Source of the DNA: Arenimonas composti TR7-09 = DSM 18010
Lineage (GTDB): Bacteria > Pseudomonadota > Gammaproteobacteria > Xanthomonadales > Xanthomonadaceae
Direction of reading: 5' to 3'
Assembly (NCBI RefSeq): GCF_000426365.1
Contig: NZ_AUFF01000001.1
Coordinates: forward strand, 496,001-560,000
DNA: 64,000 nucleotides
The position numbers and the translations under genes are program-made. The notes under the pieces are model-generated. The model did no database searches. It had not been told where the DNA came from and saw nothing but the letters and a program-made list of their open reading frames with translations. Shown here in pieces: positions 25,496 to 33,602 of this stretch. Numbering within the stretch: the stretch's first letter is position 1; each line of letters begins with the position of its first letter.

Positions 25496-26277
25496 ACACG
25501 CCGCCGCTGCTGATCGGCATCAGCCCCCGCACCCTGCGCGAAGTGCCCGTGGAACTGGGCTTCCGCGGCAAGACCCTGGAATTCCTCGAGAATTCGGTCC
25601 CGCACTGGCTGCTCGGCCTCGGCGCCCTGCCGGTGATGGTGCCGACGGTGGAAATCGAAGGCCCCTACCGGCCGGCCACCGCGACCGTCGGCGACTACGC
25701 CCGCCAGCTCGATGCGCTGATCCTGCAGGGCGGCTCCGACATCCACCCGCAGTTCTACGGCGAACCGATCCGGCATGCGCGCGGGCGCATCGACCCGCGC
25801 CGCGACCGCTTCGAGCTCGACCTGCTCGCGGCCTTCGTCGAAGCGGGCAAGCCGGTTCTCGGCATCTGTCGTGGCCTGCAGCTGATCAACGTCGCCTACG
25901 GCGGCAACCTGTACCAGGACCTGCACGAGGACGCGGCGACGTCCAGCGCGCACCACGTGCAGGACCTCTACGACGAACACCTGCACCCGATCGAGTTCGC
26001 CGCCGGCGGCTGGCTGCGCGGGGTCTACGGCAACGACGGCGGCATCGTGAACTCGATCCACCACCAGGGCGTGCGCGAGCTCGGCCGCGGCCTGAGGATC
26101 GAGGCCCGCGCCGACGACGGCGTGGTCGAAGCCGTGCGTGCCGAGGGCGACGGCTTCGTGCTCGGCGTGCAGTGGCACCCGGAATTCCACGACGGCCGCT
26201 GGGAAGATCTGCTGCCGACCGAGCCGCTGCTGCAGGCCTTCTTCGCCGCGGCGGCGGCCAGGCGCGAGCGCGGCTAG
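25492..26277 (+). CDS. class I glutamine amidotransferase-like gamma-glutamyl hydrolase
   Basis: A 261-residue peptidase C26-type protein. The nucleophile is C126 in GICRGLQLIN, and the rest of the triad is H229 and E231 in VQWHPEFH. LILQGGSDIHPQFYG is the usual oxyanion-side motif. Relatives such as PuuD hydrolyse gamma-glutamyl-gamma-aminobutyrate; others cleave poly-gamma-glutamyl compounds. It overlaps the upstream ligase by ATGA, and its TAG stop is followed immediately by the GTG of thpR. A CACAAT box (25479-25484) 7 bases before the ATG could also give a separate leaderless transcript. Confidence 0.88.
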   Translation: MNTPPLLIGISPRTLREVPVELGFRGKTLEFLENSVPHWLLGLGALPVMVPTVEIEGPYRPATATVGDYARQLDALILQGGSDIHPQFYGEPIRHARGRIDPRRDRFELDLLAAFVEAGKPVLGICRGLQLINVAYGGNLYQDLHEDAATSSAHHVQDLYDEHLHPIEFAAGGWLRGVYGNDGGIVNSIHHQGVRELGRGLRIEARADDGVVEAVRAEGDGFVLGVQWHPEFHDGRWEDLLPTEPLLQAFFAAAAARRERG

Positions 26278-26871
26278 GTGGTCACGCAGCACGCCGGCGT
26301 CAGCCGTCCCGCAGGCGCTTTCGCCTTCGACGGGACCGGCGGTGGCGACGAGCGCCTGTTCTTCGCGCTGTTCCCGCCGCCGGTGATCGCCACGGGCCTG
26401 GTCGAGCTGGGCCGTCGCCTGCGCGAGCGGCACGGACTGAGCGGGGCGGTCGCGCCGGCCGAACGCATGCACGTGACCCTGGCCTTCGTCGGCAGCTTCC
26501 GGCCGGTGCCGCCGGACCTGATCGGCGCCGCGAAGACCGCCGGCGATCTCGTGAGTGCGGCGCCGGTACCGGTGGCCTTCGCGCTCGCCGGCAGCTTCGA
26601 CGGCCGCGGCGGTCGCCACCCCTTCGTACTGCGCGGTGGCGAGCTCGCGGCGCTGCACGACCTGCGCCGGCAGCTCTGTGCCGCCCTCGTCGCCACCCGC
26701 GCGATCGCCTCGACCGCCGACTACGAACCCCACCTGACGCTGCTGTGCGACCGCAAGCTGGTCGCCACGGAAGCCCTGGCGGCGCCGCCCTGGCAAGCCA
26801 CCACCTTCTCCCTCGTCCTGTCCACCGCTGCCGGTTACCGCAGCCTGCAGACCTGGCCGCTGCAGGCCTGA
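26278..26871 (+). CDS. thpR: RNA 2',3'-cyclic phosphodiesterase (2'-5' RNA ligase family)
   Basis: A 197-residue member of the 2H phosphoesterase family with the two HxTx motifs that define it: HVTLAF (H65) and HLTLLC (H152). ThpR opens 2',3'-cyclic phosphates at RNA ends. The GTG start at 26278 abuts the upstream stop with no gap, making it the third gene of the ybdK-hydrolase-thpR operon. About 20 residues before the core (VVTQHAGVSRPAGAFAFDG) are longer than usual, so a start inside this stretch is possible. Specificity within the 2H family is inferred from length and motif spacing. Confidence 0.85.
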   Translation: MVTQHAGVSRPAGAFAFDGTGGGDERLFFALFPPPVIATGLVELGRRLRERHGLSGAVAPAERMHVTLAFVGSFRPVPPDLIGAAKTAGDLVSAAPVPVAFALAGSFDGRGGRHPFVLRGGELAALHDLRRQLCAALVATRAIASTADYEPHLTLLCDRKLVATEALAAPPWQATTFSLVLSTAAGYRSLQTWPLQA

Positions 26872-26963
26872 CGCCCGGGCGGGGCCGTTTGCGCGAGCGC
26901 TGCCCGGTGGCCAGCATGGACCGCGTTGGACAGGCAGACCTGCACGGGGAAGGGAGGCGATTC

Positions 26964-27434
26964 ATGCGTATCGCGATGGCCATGGCACTCATGACGGCGG
27001 CGGCGGCCCAGGCATCGACCGGGCCGGAAGCCGACAAGGCATCCGGATGGAACTGCGCGACGCTGGAGACGCGGCGGGTCTTCGCTGCCGACCAGCAGGA
27101 CGATGCGCTGGTGCGCGAAATCGCGACCCTGCTCGATCCCGTGGCCCGCGGGAACGGCGGCGGCGACCACCATCTCGTCGTCTCCGGCGCGCTGCCGGAG
27201 CGCGTCGAGCGGTTCGTGATCGAGGCCGAGCGCAAGGGGTGCCGGGACGGCAGCAACGTTCCCGTCATCGCGGAGCTGGAACTGCAGACGGTGCGCATCA
27301 CCGCCTGCGCCAGCATCGCCGGCGAGCACCCGGTCCCCGTCCGCCACGTCCGCCGCTGGACCCACGACGCGACCCTGGGCTGGCGCCTCGTCGAACGCCG
27401 CGAAGCGATCGACCCCGACTGCCGCATCGACTGA
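26964..27434 (+). CDS. exported hypothetical protein
   Basis: A 156-residue protein with a clear signal peptide (MRIAMAMALMTAAAAQAS) and a strong ribosome site (AGGGAGG, 26951-26957). The mature part contains cysteines in NCATLETR, KGCRDGS, ITACASI and DPDCRID, possibly two disulfides as expected for a periplasmic protein. I do not recognise a family. It converges with the SRAP gene, 7 bases apart. Confidence 0.7.
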   Translation: MRIAMAMALMTAAAAQASTGPEADKASGWNCATLETRRVFAADQQDDALVREIATLLDPVARGNGGGDHHLVVSGALPERVERFVIEAERKGCRDGSNVPVIAELELQTVRITACASIAGEHPVPVRHVRRWTHDATLGWRLVERREAIDPDCRID

Positions 27435-27441
27435 GCCGGCT

Positions 27442-28401
27442 TCAGGCCGCGAGCGAGTGTTCGTAGTAAGGGCGGTCGCGGTCGTCGAGGATGGCGTACT
27501 GCGCAGCGGGATCGTGCGGGTCCGGATTCAGCCACGCATCGAGGTTCTCCGCCCGGATCGGCACGATGCAGCGATCGTGCCCGGCGGCCGCGACCTCCGG
27601 CGGCGGCTCGTCGGTGATCGCCGCGAACGACCACAGCTCCTCGTCGCCGCGCTTCCAGTGCGCGTAGAGACAGGCGACCAGCATCGGCCGGCGGTCGCGC
27701 GGACGGAACTCCAGAACGAGGTTCTCCGGCGATTCCCCTTCGCGCAGCGGCCGGTGCTCGGCATCGTGGCGGGCGACGTTCTCGTAGAAGGCATCGGCGA
27801 CGATCACCGCGTGCCGGTAACCGAACAGCGGCTTCCAGAACCCGTCCAGACTGTCGCGGCGGGCGTTGTAGGTGCCCGGGAACTTGCGGTCGAAACCGGC
27901 CGGCACCGCCGGTGGCCGGCACTGGTAGCGCATCGGCACCAGGCTGCGCACGCCGTCGCGCTGGATCATCACCGGCGCGTACCAGCCGGGGTAGATGCGC
28001 GAATCCTGGGCATTCGGGGTGCTGCGGTGCAGGTCGGCGAGGCGGGCGCGCAGCTGGCCGACCTTGCCGCTGCCGATGCGCAGGTCCTCCTGCGCCTTCT
28101 TCGTGACCCGGGTCTGCAGGGCGCGTTCGGCGTCGGCGACGCGCCGCGACTGGCGGAACAGTTCCTGCTGCAGCTCGGCTTCGCGGGCGGCGGCGAGCTC
28201 GCGGATGCGCGCGGCGATGCGCCGCTCGGTCTCGCTGTCGCCGCGGGCGAAGGCGGCATCCAGGGCCCTCGGCGTGCGCGCGGCGCGCGACTTGTCCGGC
28301 GACCAGTACAGCTGCACGAACTGCTCCAGGCTCACCGCCTCGACGCCCCAGAGCCGGCGGTAGACGTGGTAGTCGGCCTGGATCTGCGCCGAGTAGCACA
28401 T
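27442..28401 (-). CDS. SRAP (SOS-response-associated peptidase, YedK/HMCES-like) protein
   Basis: A 319-residue SRAP protein. Catalytic C2 directly follows the start Met (MCYSAQ), and TYNARRDSL gives N179 and R181. FYE provides E207, and a late His is in GHDRCIVP. YedK-like proteins form a covalent thiazolidine link with abasic sites in single-stranded DNA, protecting forks. The usual length is about 220 residues; here about 100 extra residues (45-130), very rich in Arg/Glu/Ala and predicted helical or coiled-coil, separate C2 from the rest. The start overlaps the end of a MASE2 cyclase gene (stop TGA at 28405-28403, one base, ATG), so translation is coupled. Confidence 0.88.
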   Translation of the reverse strand: MCYSAQIQADYHVYRRLWGVEAVSLEQFVQLYWSPDKSRAARTPRALDAAFARGDSETERRIAARIRELAAAREAELQQELFRQSRRVADAERALQTRVTKKAQEDLRIGSGKVGQLRARLADLHRSTPNAQDSRIYPGWYAPVMIQRDGVRSLVPMRYQCRPPAVPAGFDRKFPGTYNARRDSLDGFWKPLFGYRHAVIVADAFYENVARHDAEHRPLREGESPENLVLEFRPRDRRPMLVACLYAHWKRGDEELWSFAAITDEPPPEVAAAGHDRCIVPIRAENLDAWLNPDPHDPAAQYAILDDRDRPYYEHSLAA

Positions 28402-28402
28402 C

Positions 28403-29497
28403 TCAGGCGGGGTCCGGTTCCAGCGAGTCGCCCTGGCGCACGAGCTGGTTGCGGCCGCCGTGCTTGGCCCGGTACAGGGCCTTGTCGGCGGCCTCACTCC
28501 ACTCGCGCAGGCCGAGGTGGGTCGGGCCGGCTTCGGCCAGGCCGAGGCTGATCGAGCAGCGCAGCGCCGGCGCATCCGCCAGCCGCAACTGCTCCACGCC
28601 GGCCCGCAGCTGCTCGGCGACGTGCTCGGCCTCGGCGATGCCGACCGGCAGCGCCAGCGCGAACTCGTCGCCGCCGAGCCGGCCGACCCGCGCCTGCGGA
28701 CCGGCGCCGCGACGGAGCAGGGCGGCGATCCCGCGCAGCACGTCGTCGCCGGCGGCGTGGCCGTGGCGGTCGTTGATCTGCTTGAACAGGTCGACGTCGA
28801 CCAGCATCAGGGTCGCCGGGCGGCCTTCGCGGTGGTGGCGCTGCAGCAGGGCTTCCGCCTGGTCCTGCCAGTGCCGGCGGTTGTCCAGACCCGTGAGCAC
28901 GTCGGTGCGGCTGAGTTCGTCGAGGCGACGGTTCTGCGCCTGCACCTTGCGCACCAGCTGGTAGCTCGCCAGCGACACCGCCAGCGTGTGCACGATCATG
29001 ATCGGCAGGCAGGCCAGCAGCACCGGCAGGCTGGTCTCCGGACGGAAGGCGAAGCCGGTCAGCAGGCCGCCGACGAGCACCGCGAGGAACATGCCCGGCA
29101 GCGAGCGCAGCCACAGCCCGCGGATGCCGGAATTGATCTTGTCGGCGGTGGCGACGGTCACCAGCAGGGCCGAGGGCAGGGCGGTGAAGTGCATCAGCGG
29201 CGCCCACAGGCCGGCGATCATCGAATCGGCCATCAGGTTGCGCAGCTCGGCGTCGAAGGGCGAGGCGCTGCGGCGGGCGATCACATAGGCGACCTGCGGC
29301 CAGACCAGGCAGGTCACCAGCAGCCACGCCCAGGTCCACATCGGCGCGCCGAGTTCCTGCAGCACCAGCGCGATCGGCGGCGCGCCGAGGCCCATCCCGA
29401 GCATGCGGAAACGGTAAACCCGGCGCGGCAGCAGATGCAGGTCGCTGAGGCGCGCGGTGCCGGCTTCCGGGTTGCGTGGCGGGTGGTCGTCTCGCAT
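28403..29497 (-). CDS. MASE2-domain diguanylate cyclase (second copy)
   Basis: A 364-residue paralogue of the protein at 18747-19862. The MASE2 region starts LLPRRVYRFRMLGMGLGAPP and spans to about residue 165; the GGDEF domain has DVDLFKQINDRHGHAAGD and RLGGDEF near 275. Cyclase activity is expected, and the inhibitory RxxD site is absent here too (Gly and Ala at the aligned positions). The gene is upstream of, and coupled to, the SRAP gene, an odd pairing of second-messenger synthesis with DNA damage tolerance; it may be no more than close packing. Confidence 0.9.
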   Translation of the reverse strand: MRDDHPPRNPEAGTARLSDLHLLPRRVYRFRMLGMGLGAPPIALVLQELGAPMWTWAWLLVTCLVWPQVAYVIARRSASPFDAELRNLMADSMIAGLWAPLMHFTALPSALLVTVATADKINSGIRGLWLRSLPGMFLAVLVGGLLTGFAFRPETSLPVLLACLPIMIVHTLAVSLASYQLVRKVQAQNRRLDELSRTDVLTGLDNRRHWQDQAEALLQRHHREGRPATLMLVDVDLFKQINDRHGHAAGDDVLRGIAALLRRGAGPQARVGRLGGDEFALALPVGIAEAEHVAEQLRAGVEQLRLADAPALRCSISLGLAEAGPTHLGLREWSEAADKALYRAKHGGRNQLVRQGDSLEPDPA

Positions 29498-29608
29498 TCC
29501 ACGCGATCATAGCGCCGGGTGTAGGCTCGCGCAGCGGTACTCCTGCCCGGGCCGCGTGCACCGTTCGGACGGGAAGGTTTAGATTGTCGCCATTCCCAGG
29601 AGCAGCCC

Positions 29609-31096
29609 ATGGCCGACGGTTCCGAAAGCAGGACGCGCATTCTCGTCGTCGACGATTCCAAGCTGATGCGCAAGGCGGCGCTGAAGATGCTCGGCGACGA
29701 ATTCGACATCGTCACCGCCGACGACGGCCTGCAGGCCTGGCTGGTGATCGAGGAGGACCGCAGCATCGAGGTCGTGTTCACCGACCTCAACATGCCCAAT
29801 TCCGACGGCTACGACCTGCTGAAGAAGGTCCGGTCGTCCGAGGACGCCGAGCTGTCCAGCCTGCCGGTGATCGTGGTCACCGGCGCCGAGAACGACGAGG
29901 CGGCGCGGATGTCGGCGCTGGACCTCGGCGCCACCGACTTCATCACCAAGCCCTTCACCGGCAGCGACCTGGTCGCCCGCGCCCGCGCCCACGCCGCCCA
30001 CCGCAAGGAGACCAGGGCGCTGCAGGCGACCTCGACGGTCGATGCGCTGACCGGCCTGGCCAACCGCGCCGGCTTCATGGCCCGGCTGCAGCAGGACCTG
30101 GCCTATTCGCGCCGCCACCAGCAGCCGCTGAGCCTGGTCCGGCTGGAGATCGACGACTTCCGCCGGATGTTCCTGAACTACGGCCGCGAGATCGCCGAGT
30201 CCGTGGTCACCCAGGTCGCCGAGCGCCTGCGTTCGCGGATCCGCAAGGAAGACACCGCGGCCCGGATCGGCCTCGGCAGCTTCGCGCTGTCGATGCCGGG
30301 CGGGAAGGCCGACGGGATCGCCGGGATGATCTCGCGGCTGCGCACGGAACTGGTCGAGAACGCGCCGACCGACGAGGCCGGGCTGGTGATCGCGGTGACG
30401 CTGTCGGCGGCCGTGCTCGGCACGTCGCCGGACATGGGCGATCCGCAGGCGGCCTTCGACATCGTCGACGCGCGCCTGCAGCAGGCCCTGCAGACCGCGG
30501 CCGCCCGTCCCGGCGAGGTCACCGAGATCGTCGGCGCCGAGGAGCATGCCGAGCTCGACCGGGCCGCCGCCGAGCGCGAGGCCGAGGCCGCGCGCGCGCA
30601 GGCCGAACGCGAGGCCGCCGAGCGCGCCGTCCGCGAGGCGGCGGAACGGGCCGAGGCCGAGCGCATCGCCGCGATCAAATCCGAGGAGGAGCGCGCCGAG
30701 GCCGCCCGCCAGGCCGCCGAGCGCGCGGCCGCCGAGCGCGCCGCTGCGGAGAAGGCCGAGGCCGAGCGTCGCGCCGCCGAGACCGCCGAACGCGAGGCCG
30801 AAGCGGCGCGGATCGCCGCCGAGCGCGAGGCCGCCGCCGAAGTCGCCCGCCGCGCCGAGGCCGCGCGCATCGCCGCCGCCCGCAGCGCCGCCCCGCAGGC
30901 CAGCGCCGCCGACAAGGCGAAGGCGCTGCAGGCCCTGCGCATCGATCCGCTGCTCGACGAACTGGTCGGCGGCAACCCGCGGCCGCTGCAGGAGCAGCTG
31001 CCCAAGGCGATCGGCCGGCTGCTGCCGCTGTTCCGCCTGCTCGGGCCGAACCAGCGCGCGCAGCTGATCAACTTCCTGCAGAAACTCGGGGGATGA
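29609..31096 (+). CDS. response regulator with degenerate GGDEF domain and coiled coil
   Basis: A 495-residue protein. Residues 1-125 are a receiver with acidic pocket DD15-16, phospho-acceptor D59 (FTDLNMP) and Lys in ITKPF. A GGDEF-like domain follows (about 145-300), starting STVDALTGLANRAGF. Its active-site loop reads RIGLGSF (221-225) instead of GGDEF, so it should not make cyclic-di-GMP. However, the inhibitory site RKED (R212, D215) is kept at the exact place, which in other proteins is a cyclic-di-GMP binding site. A long Ala/Glu/Arg coiled coil (about 320-430) and a helical end follow. The adjacent gene starts 1 base after its stop. Confidence 0.85.
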   Translation: MADGSESRTRILVVDDSKLMRKAALKMLGDEFDIVTADDGLQAWLVIEEDRSIEVVFTDLNMPNSDGYDLLKKVRSSEDAELSSLPVIVVTGAENDEAARMSALDLGATDFITKPFTGSDLVARARAHAAHRKETRALQATSTVDALTGLANRAGFMARLQQDLAYSRRHQQPLSLVRLEIDDFRRMFLNYGREIAESVVTQVAERLRSRIRKEDTAARIGLGSFALSMPGGKADGIAGMISRLRTELVENAPTDEAGLVIAVTLSAAVLGTSPDMGDPQAAFDIVDARLQQALQTAAARPGEVTEIVGAEEHAELDRAAAEREAEAARAQAEREAAERAVREAAERAEAERIAAIKSEEERAEAARQAAERAAAERAAAEKAEAERRAAETAEREAEAARIAAEREAAAEVARRAEAARIAAARSAAPQASAADKAKALQALRIDPLLDELVGGNPRPLQEQLPKAIGRLLPLFRLLGPNQRAQLINFLQKLGG

Positions 31097-31097
31097 C

Positions 31098-32687
31098 ATG
31101 GTCGCCCGGCGCGCCGCACTGCTGGTTCTGACGCTGGCCCTGCTGGCCAGCTGGTTCGGGTGGCGCTACGACGGCTTCGCGCCGGTGCGCGACGCGTGGC
31201 GGCCACTGCCGGCGACACCGGTCACGGCGCCGGCGGGCGAGGGGAATGCCGCCGCAGCCGCGCCGGTGCCGAGTCGCCTCGTCGACCAGCAGGTGGCGCT
31301 GCTGGCGATCCGCGCCGCCGAACGCACGCGCGACGCCGAGGCGCGCTGCCTGGCGATGCCGGACCCGCCGGGCACCGCCTGGCCCGCGGCGACGGTCGCG
31401 GCGCGCTGCGCCCTGCTGCGCAAGGCGGCGATGCCGCTGCCGGTGATGCGCGAGCTGCTGAGTCGCGGCCGCGCCGCCCGGCTGCACCAGGTGCATGCGG
31501 AACTGCTGGTCCAGCACTTCGAGGATCCCGGCCGGCGCGAACAGATCTTCAGCGCATTCCGGCAGTTCGACGGCAGCCGCGAGGCCGGGGCCATCGCCAC
31601 CGCCTGGCTGCGCGCGGCACCGCGCGATCCGTACGCGCTGACCGCGGCCGGCTGGCAGCGCCTGGCCGGGCTCGCCGGCGCCGACCCGGCGGCGGACGCG
31701 ACCCGGCGCGCCGTCGGCGAGGCACAGGACCAGTTCGAACGCGCCCTCGCCGCCGAGCCCCGGCTGGTGCCGGCCTGCGTCGGCGCCGCCCGCGGCGCCC
31801 GCCTGCTCGCCGACTGGCCGCGGCACGACGCGCTGATCGGTCGCTGCCGGGAAATCGATCCGGAAGGTTTCCATGTGCTGGCGGAAGTCGCCGAAGCGGC
31901 GCGCCAGCGGCCCGACGGGGCCGCCACGCTGCAGGCGCTGGCCGCCTTCGCCGCCGAGGCCGGCAGCCGCCGTCCGGTGCTGGCCAGCCTGGCGAACCTG
32001 CCGGCGAGCGCCGCGGCGGCCGCGGCCGGCGAGGGCGACGTCGTGGCGGCCTGGGACCGCGCGCTGCACGATGCGCCGCCGCCGGTCGAGGTGCTGGTCG
32101 CCGCGGCGACCCGGCTGACCTACGAGGACCCGCTGCAGGCGCTGCTGCTGCGTTCGCAGGCGCTGCGTTTCGATCCCTGCGGATGGGCCTGCCATCGCCG
32201 CGAGCGCCTCGAACTGCTGGTCAATGCCGGCCAGCTGCCCTGGGCCGAGACCGAGATGACGGCACTGCTGGCGGCGGCACCGGACGACTGGGCCCTGCTC
32301 GGACGGCTGGAGGCCGTGCGGCGGGTGATCGGCCCGGCGACGGCGATGGCCGACGGCGACACCGGCAGCGGCGCGACCTCGCCCTGGTTCGACCAGGTCG
32401 AGGCGTGCCTGCAGGCGATATCCGCCGGGAATCGTGCAGATGCTGCAGCCCCGGCCTGCAGCGCCGAGCTGGTGGAAGCCCGGCCCGACGATCCTTACGC
32501 CTGGTATGCGCGGCTGCGCTGGCTGGAAAGGAGCGGCCGGCCCGGCGCCCACCTCGCCCTGCGCCGCTTGATGGAGACCGTCGACCGCGGCAAACCCGAG
32601 CAGCGCGCTCTGCTCGACCGCACCCTGGCCGAACACGTCCCGGCGCCGCGCACTACCGGCGGCTGGGTCGCTGCCGGCGGCCGCTAG
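31098..32687 (+). CDS. membrane-anchored helical-repeat protein
   Basis: A 529-residue protein with an N-terminal signal/anchor (VARRAALLVLTLALLASWFGW) and otherwise helical, TPR-like content (for example AAGWQRLAGLAGADPAADAT, VACVGAARGARLLADWPRHD-like units and PDDPYAWYARLRWLERSG). Eight or more cysteines are scattered in the exported part. I do not recognise a named family with confidence. It starts 1 base after the degenerate-GGDEF response regulator, so the two form an operon and probably one functional unit. Its stop TAG is shared with the stop of the converging phzF-like gene through CTAG (32684-32687). Confidence 0.7.
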   Translation: MVARRAALLVLTLALLASWFGWRYDGFAPVRDAWRPLPATPVTAPAGEGNAAAAAPVPSRLVDQQVALLAIRAAERTRDAEARCLAMPDPPGTAWPAATVAARCALLRKAAMPLPVMRELLSRGRAARLHQVHAELLVQHFEDPGRREQIFSAFRQFDGSREAGAIATAWLRAAPRDPYALTAAGWQRLAGLAGADPAADATRRAVGEAQDQFERALAAEPRLVPACVGAARGARLLADWPRHDALIGRCREIDPEGFHVLAEVAEAARQRPDGAATLQALAAFAAEAGSRRPVLASLANLPASAAAAAAGEGDVVAAWDRALHDAPPPVEVLVAAATRLTYEDPLQALLLRSQALRFDPCGWACHRRERLELLVNAGQLPWAETEMTALLAAAPDDWALLGRLEAVRRVIGPATAMADGDTGSGATSPWFDQVEACLQAISAGNRADAAAPACSAELVEARPDDPYAWYARLRWLERSGRPGAHLALRRLMETVDRGKPEQRALLDRTLAEHVPAPRTTGGWVAAGGR

Positions 32688-33532
32688 CCGCCGGTTGACC
32701 GCAGTTCGCGGACCTCACCCGAGACGGTCACCGCGCCGCCGACGGCGTCGTCGAATTCGGCCGTGAGCCGCGAGGGCATGCCCATGTCCTCGCCCTGCAG
32801 CAGGGTGATCGCGCCGCCGTGCGGCCAGCCGAGGTCGCGCAGGTAGCCGGCGAAGGCCGCGGCCGCAGCGCCGGTCGCCGGATCCTCGAGCACGCCGCCA
32901 CTGGCGAAGGCATTGCGCACGTGGAAACGGCGCGGCGTGTCGACCCACAGCAGGGCGATCGTCACCAGGCCGTGCGCCCGCATCAGCCGGCGACCGGCAT
33001 CGAGCGCGTAGTGCATCGCCGCGAGCTCGGCGCGCGTGCGCAGGCTCAGCGCGAGGTGGTCGGCGCCGGCATGGATCCGTGCCGGCGGCAGCCGCGGATC
33101 GAGCGCGGCGTCGGTGAGCCCGAACAGCGCCAGCGCCTCGGCGAGCAGGCTGGATTCCGCCGGCGCGCTGCGGGTCGGCGGCGAACGCAGTGCGGCCGAC
33201 CAGCGTTCGCCCTCGCGGCGGCCGCGGACGCTGATCCGGGCATCGTTGAGCTGCAGCGCGTAGCCACCGTCACCGTGGGCGCGGGCGAGGGCGGCGCCGA
33301 GCGCGATCGTCGCGTGGCCGCAGAACGGCACCTCCGACTCCGGCGAGAAGTAGCGCACCCGCCAGCCGTCGCCGGCCGGGAGCGGGGCCGCGAACGCGGT
33401 TTCCGAATAGCCCACCTCGGCCGCGATGCGCTGCATCGTCTGCGCATCGGGCAGGGTGTCGGCGAGGACGACGCCGGCGGGATTGCCGCCGGCATCGGCG
33501 GTCGAGAAAGCGGCGTAACGCTGGATCTGCAT
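32684..33532 (-). CDS. PhzF family isomerase-like protein
   Basis: A 282-residue PhzF-fold protein. The catalytic glutamate is E44 in GYSETAFAAP; RYFSPESEVPFCGHATIALG and GGVLEDPATGAAAAAFAGYL are the other two family signatures. PhzF makes phenazine precursors in Pseudomonas, but most bacterial members are of unknown function, and no phenazine genes are near. It is a single gene converging on the helical-repeat gene and divergent from the S9 peptidase. Confidence 0.9.
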   Translation of the reverse strand: MQIQRYAAFSTADAGGNPAGVVLADTLPDAQTMQRIAAEVGYSETAFAAPLPAGDGWRVRYFSPESEVPFCGHATIALGAALARAHGDGGYALQLNDARISVRGRREGERWSAALRSPPTRSAPAESSLLAEALALFGLTDAALDPRLPPARIHAGADHLALSLRTRAELAAMHYALDAGRRLMRAHGLVTIALLWVDTPRRFHVRNAFASGGVLEDPATGAAAAAFAGYLRDLGWPHGGAITLLQGEDMGMPSRLTAEFDDAVGGAVTVSGEVRELRSTGG

Positions 33533-33602
33533 CGGAGACTCCGTGACGGGGTCGCGATCGGGCGGGGTGGCTTAACATAAGCCCGGAATCCGGGAGTCCC
33601 TC

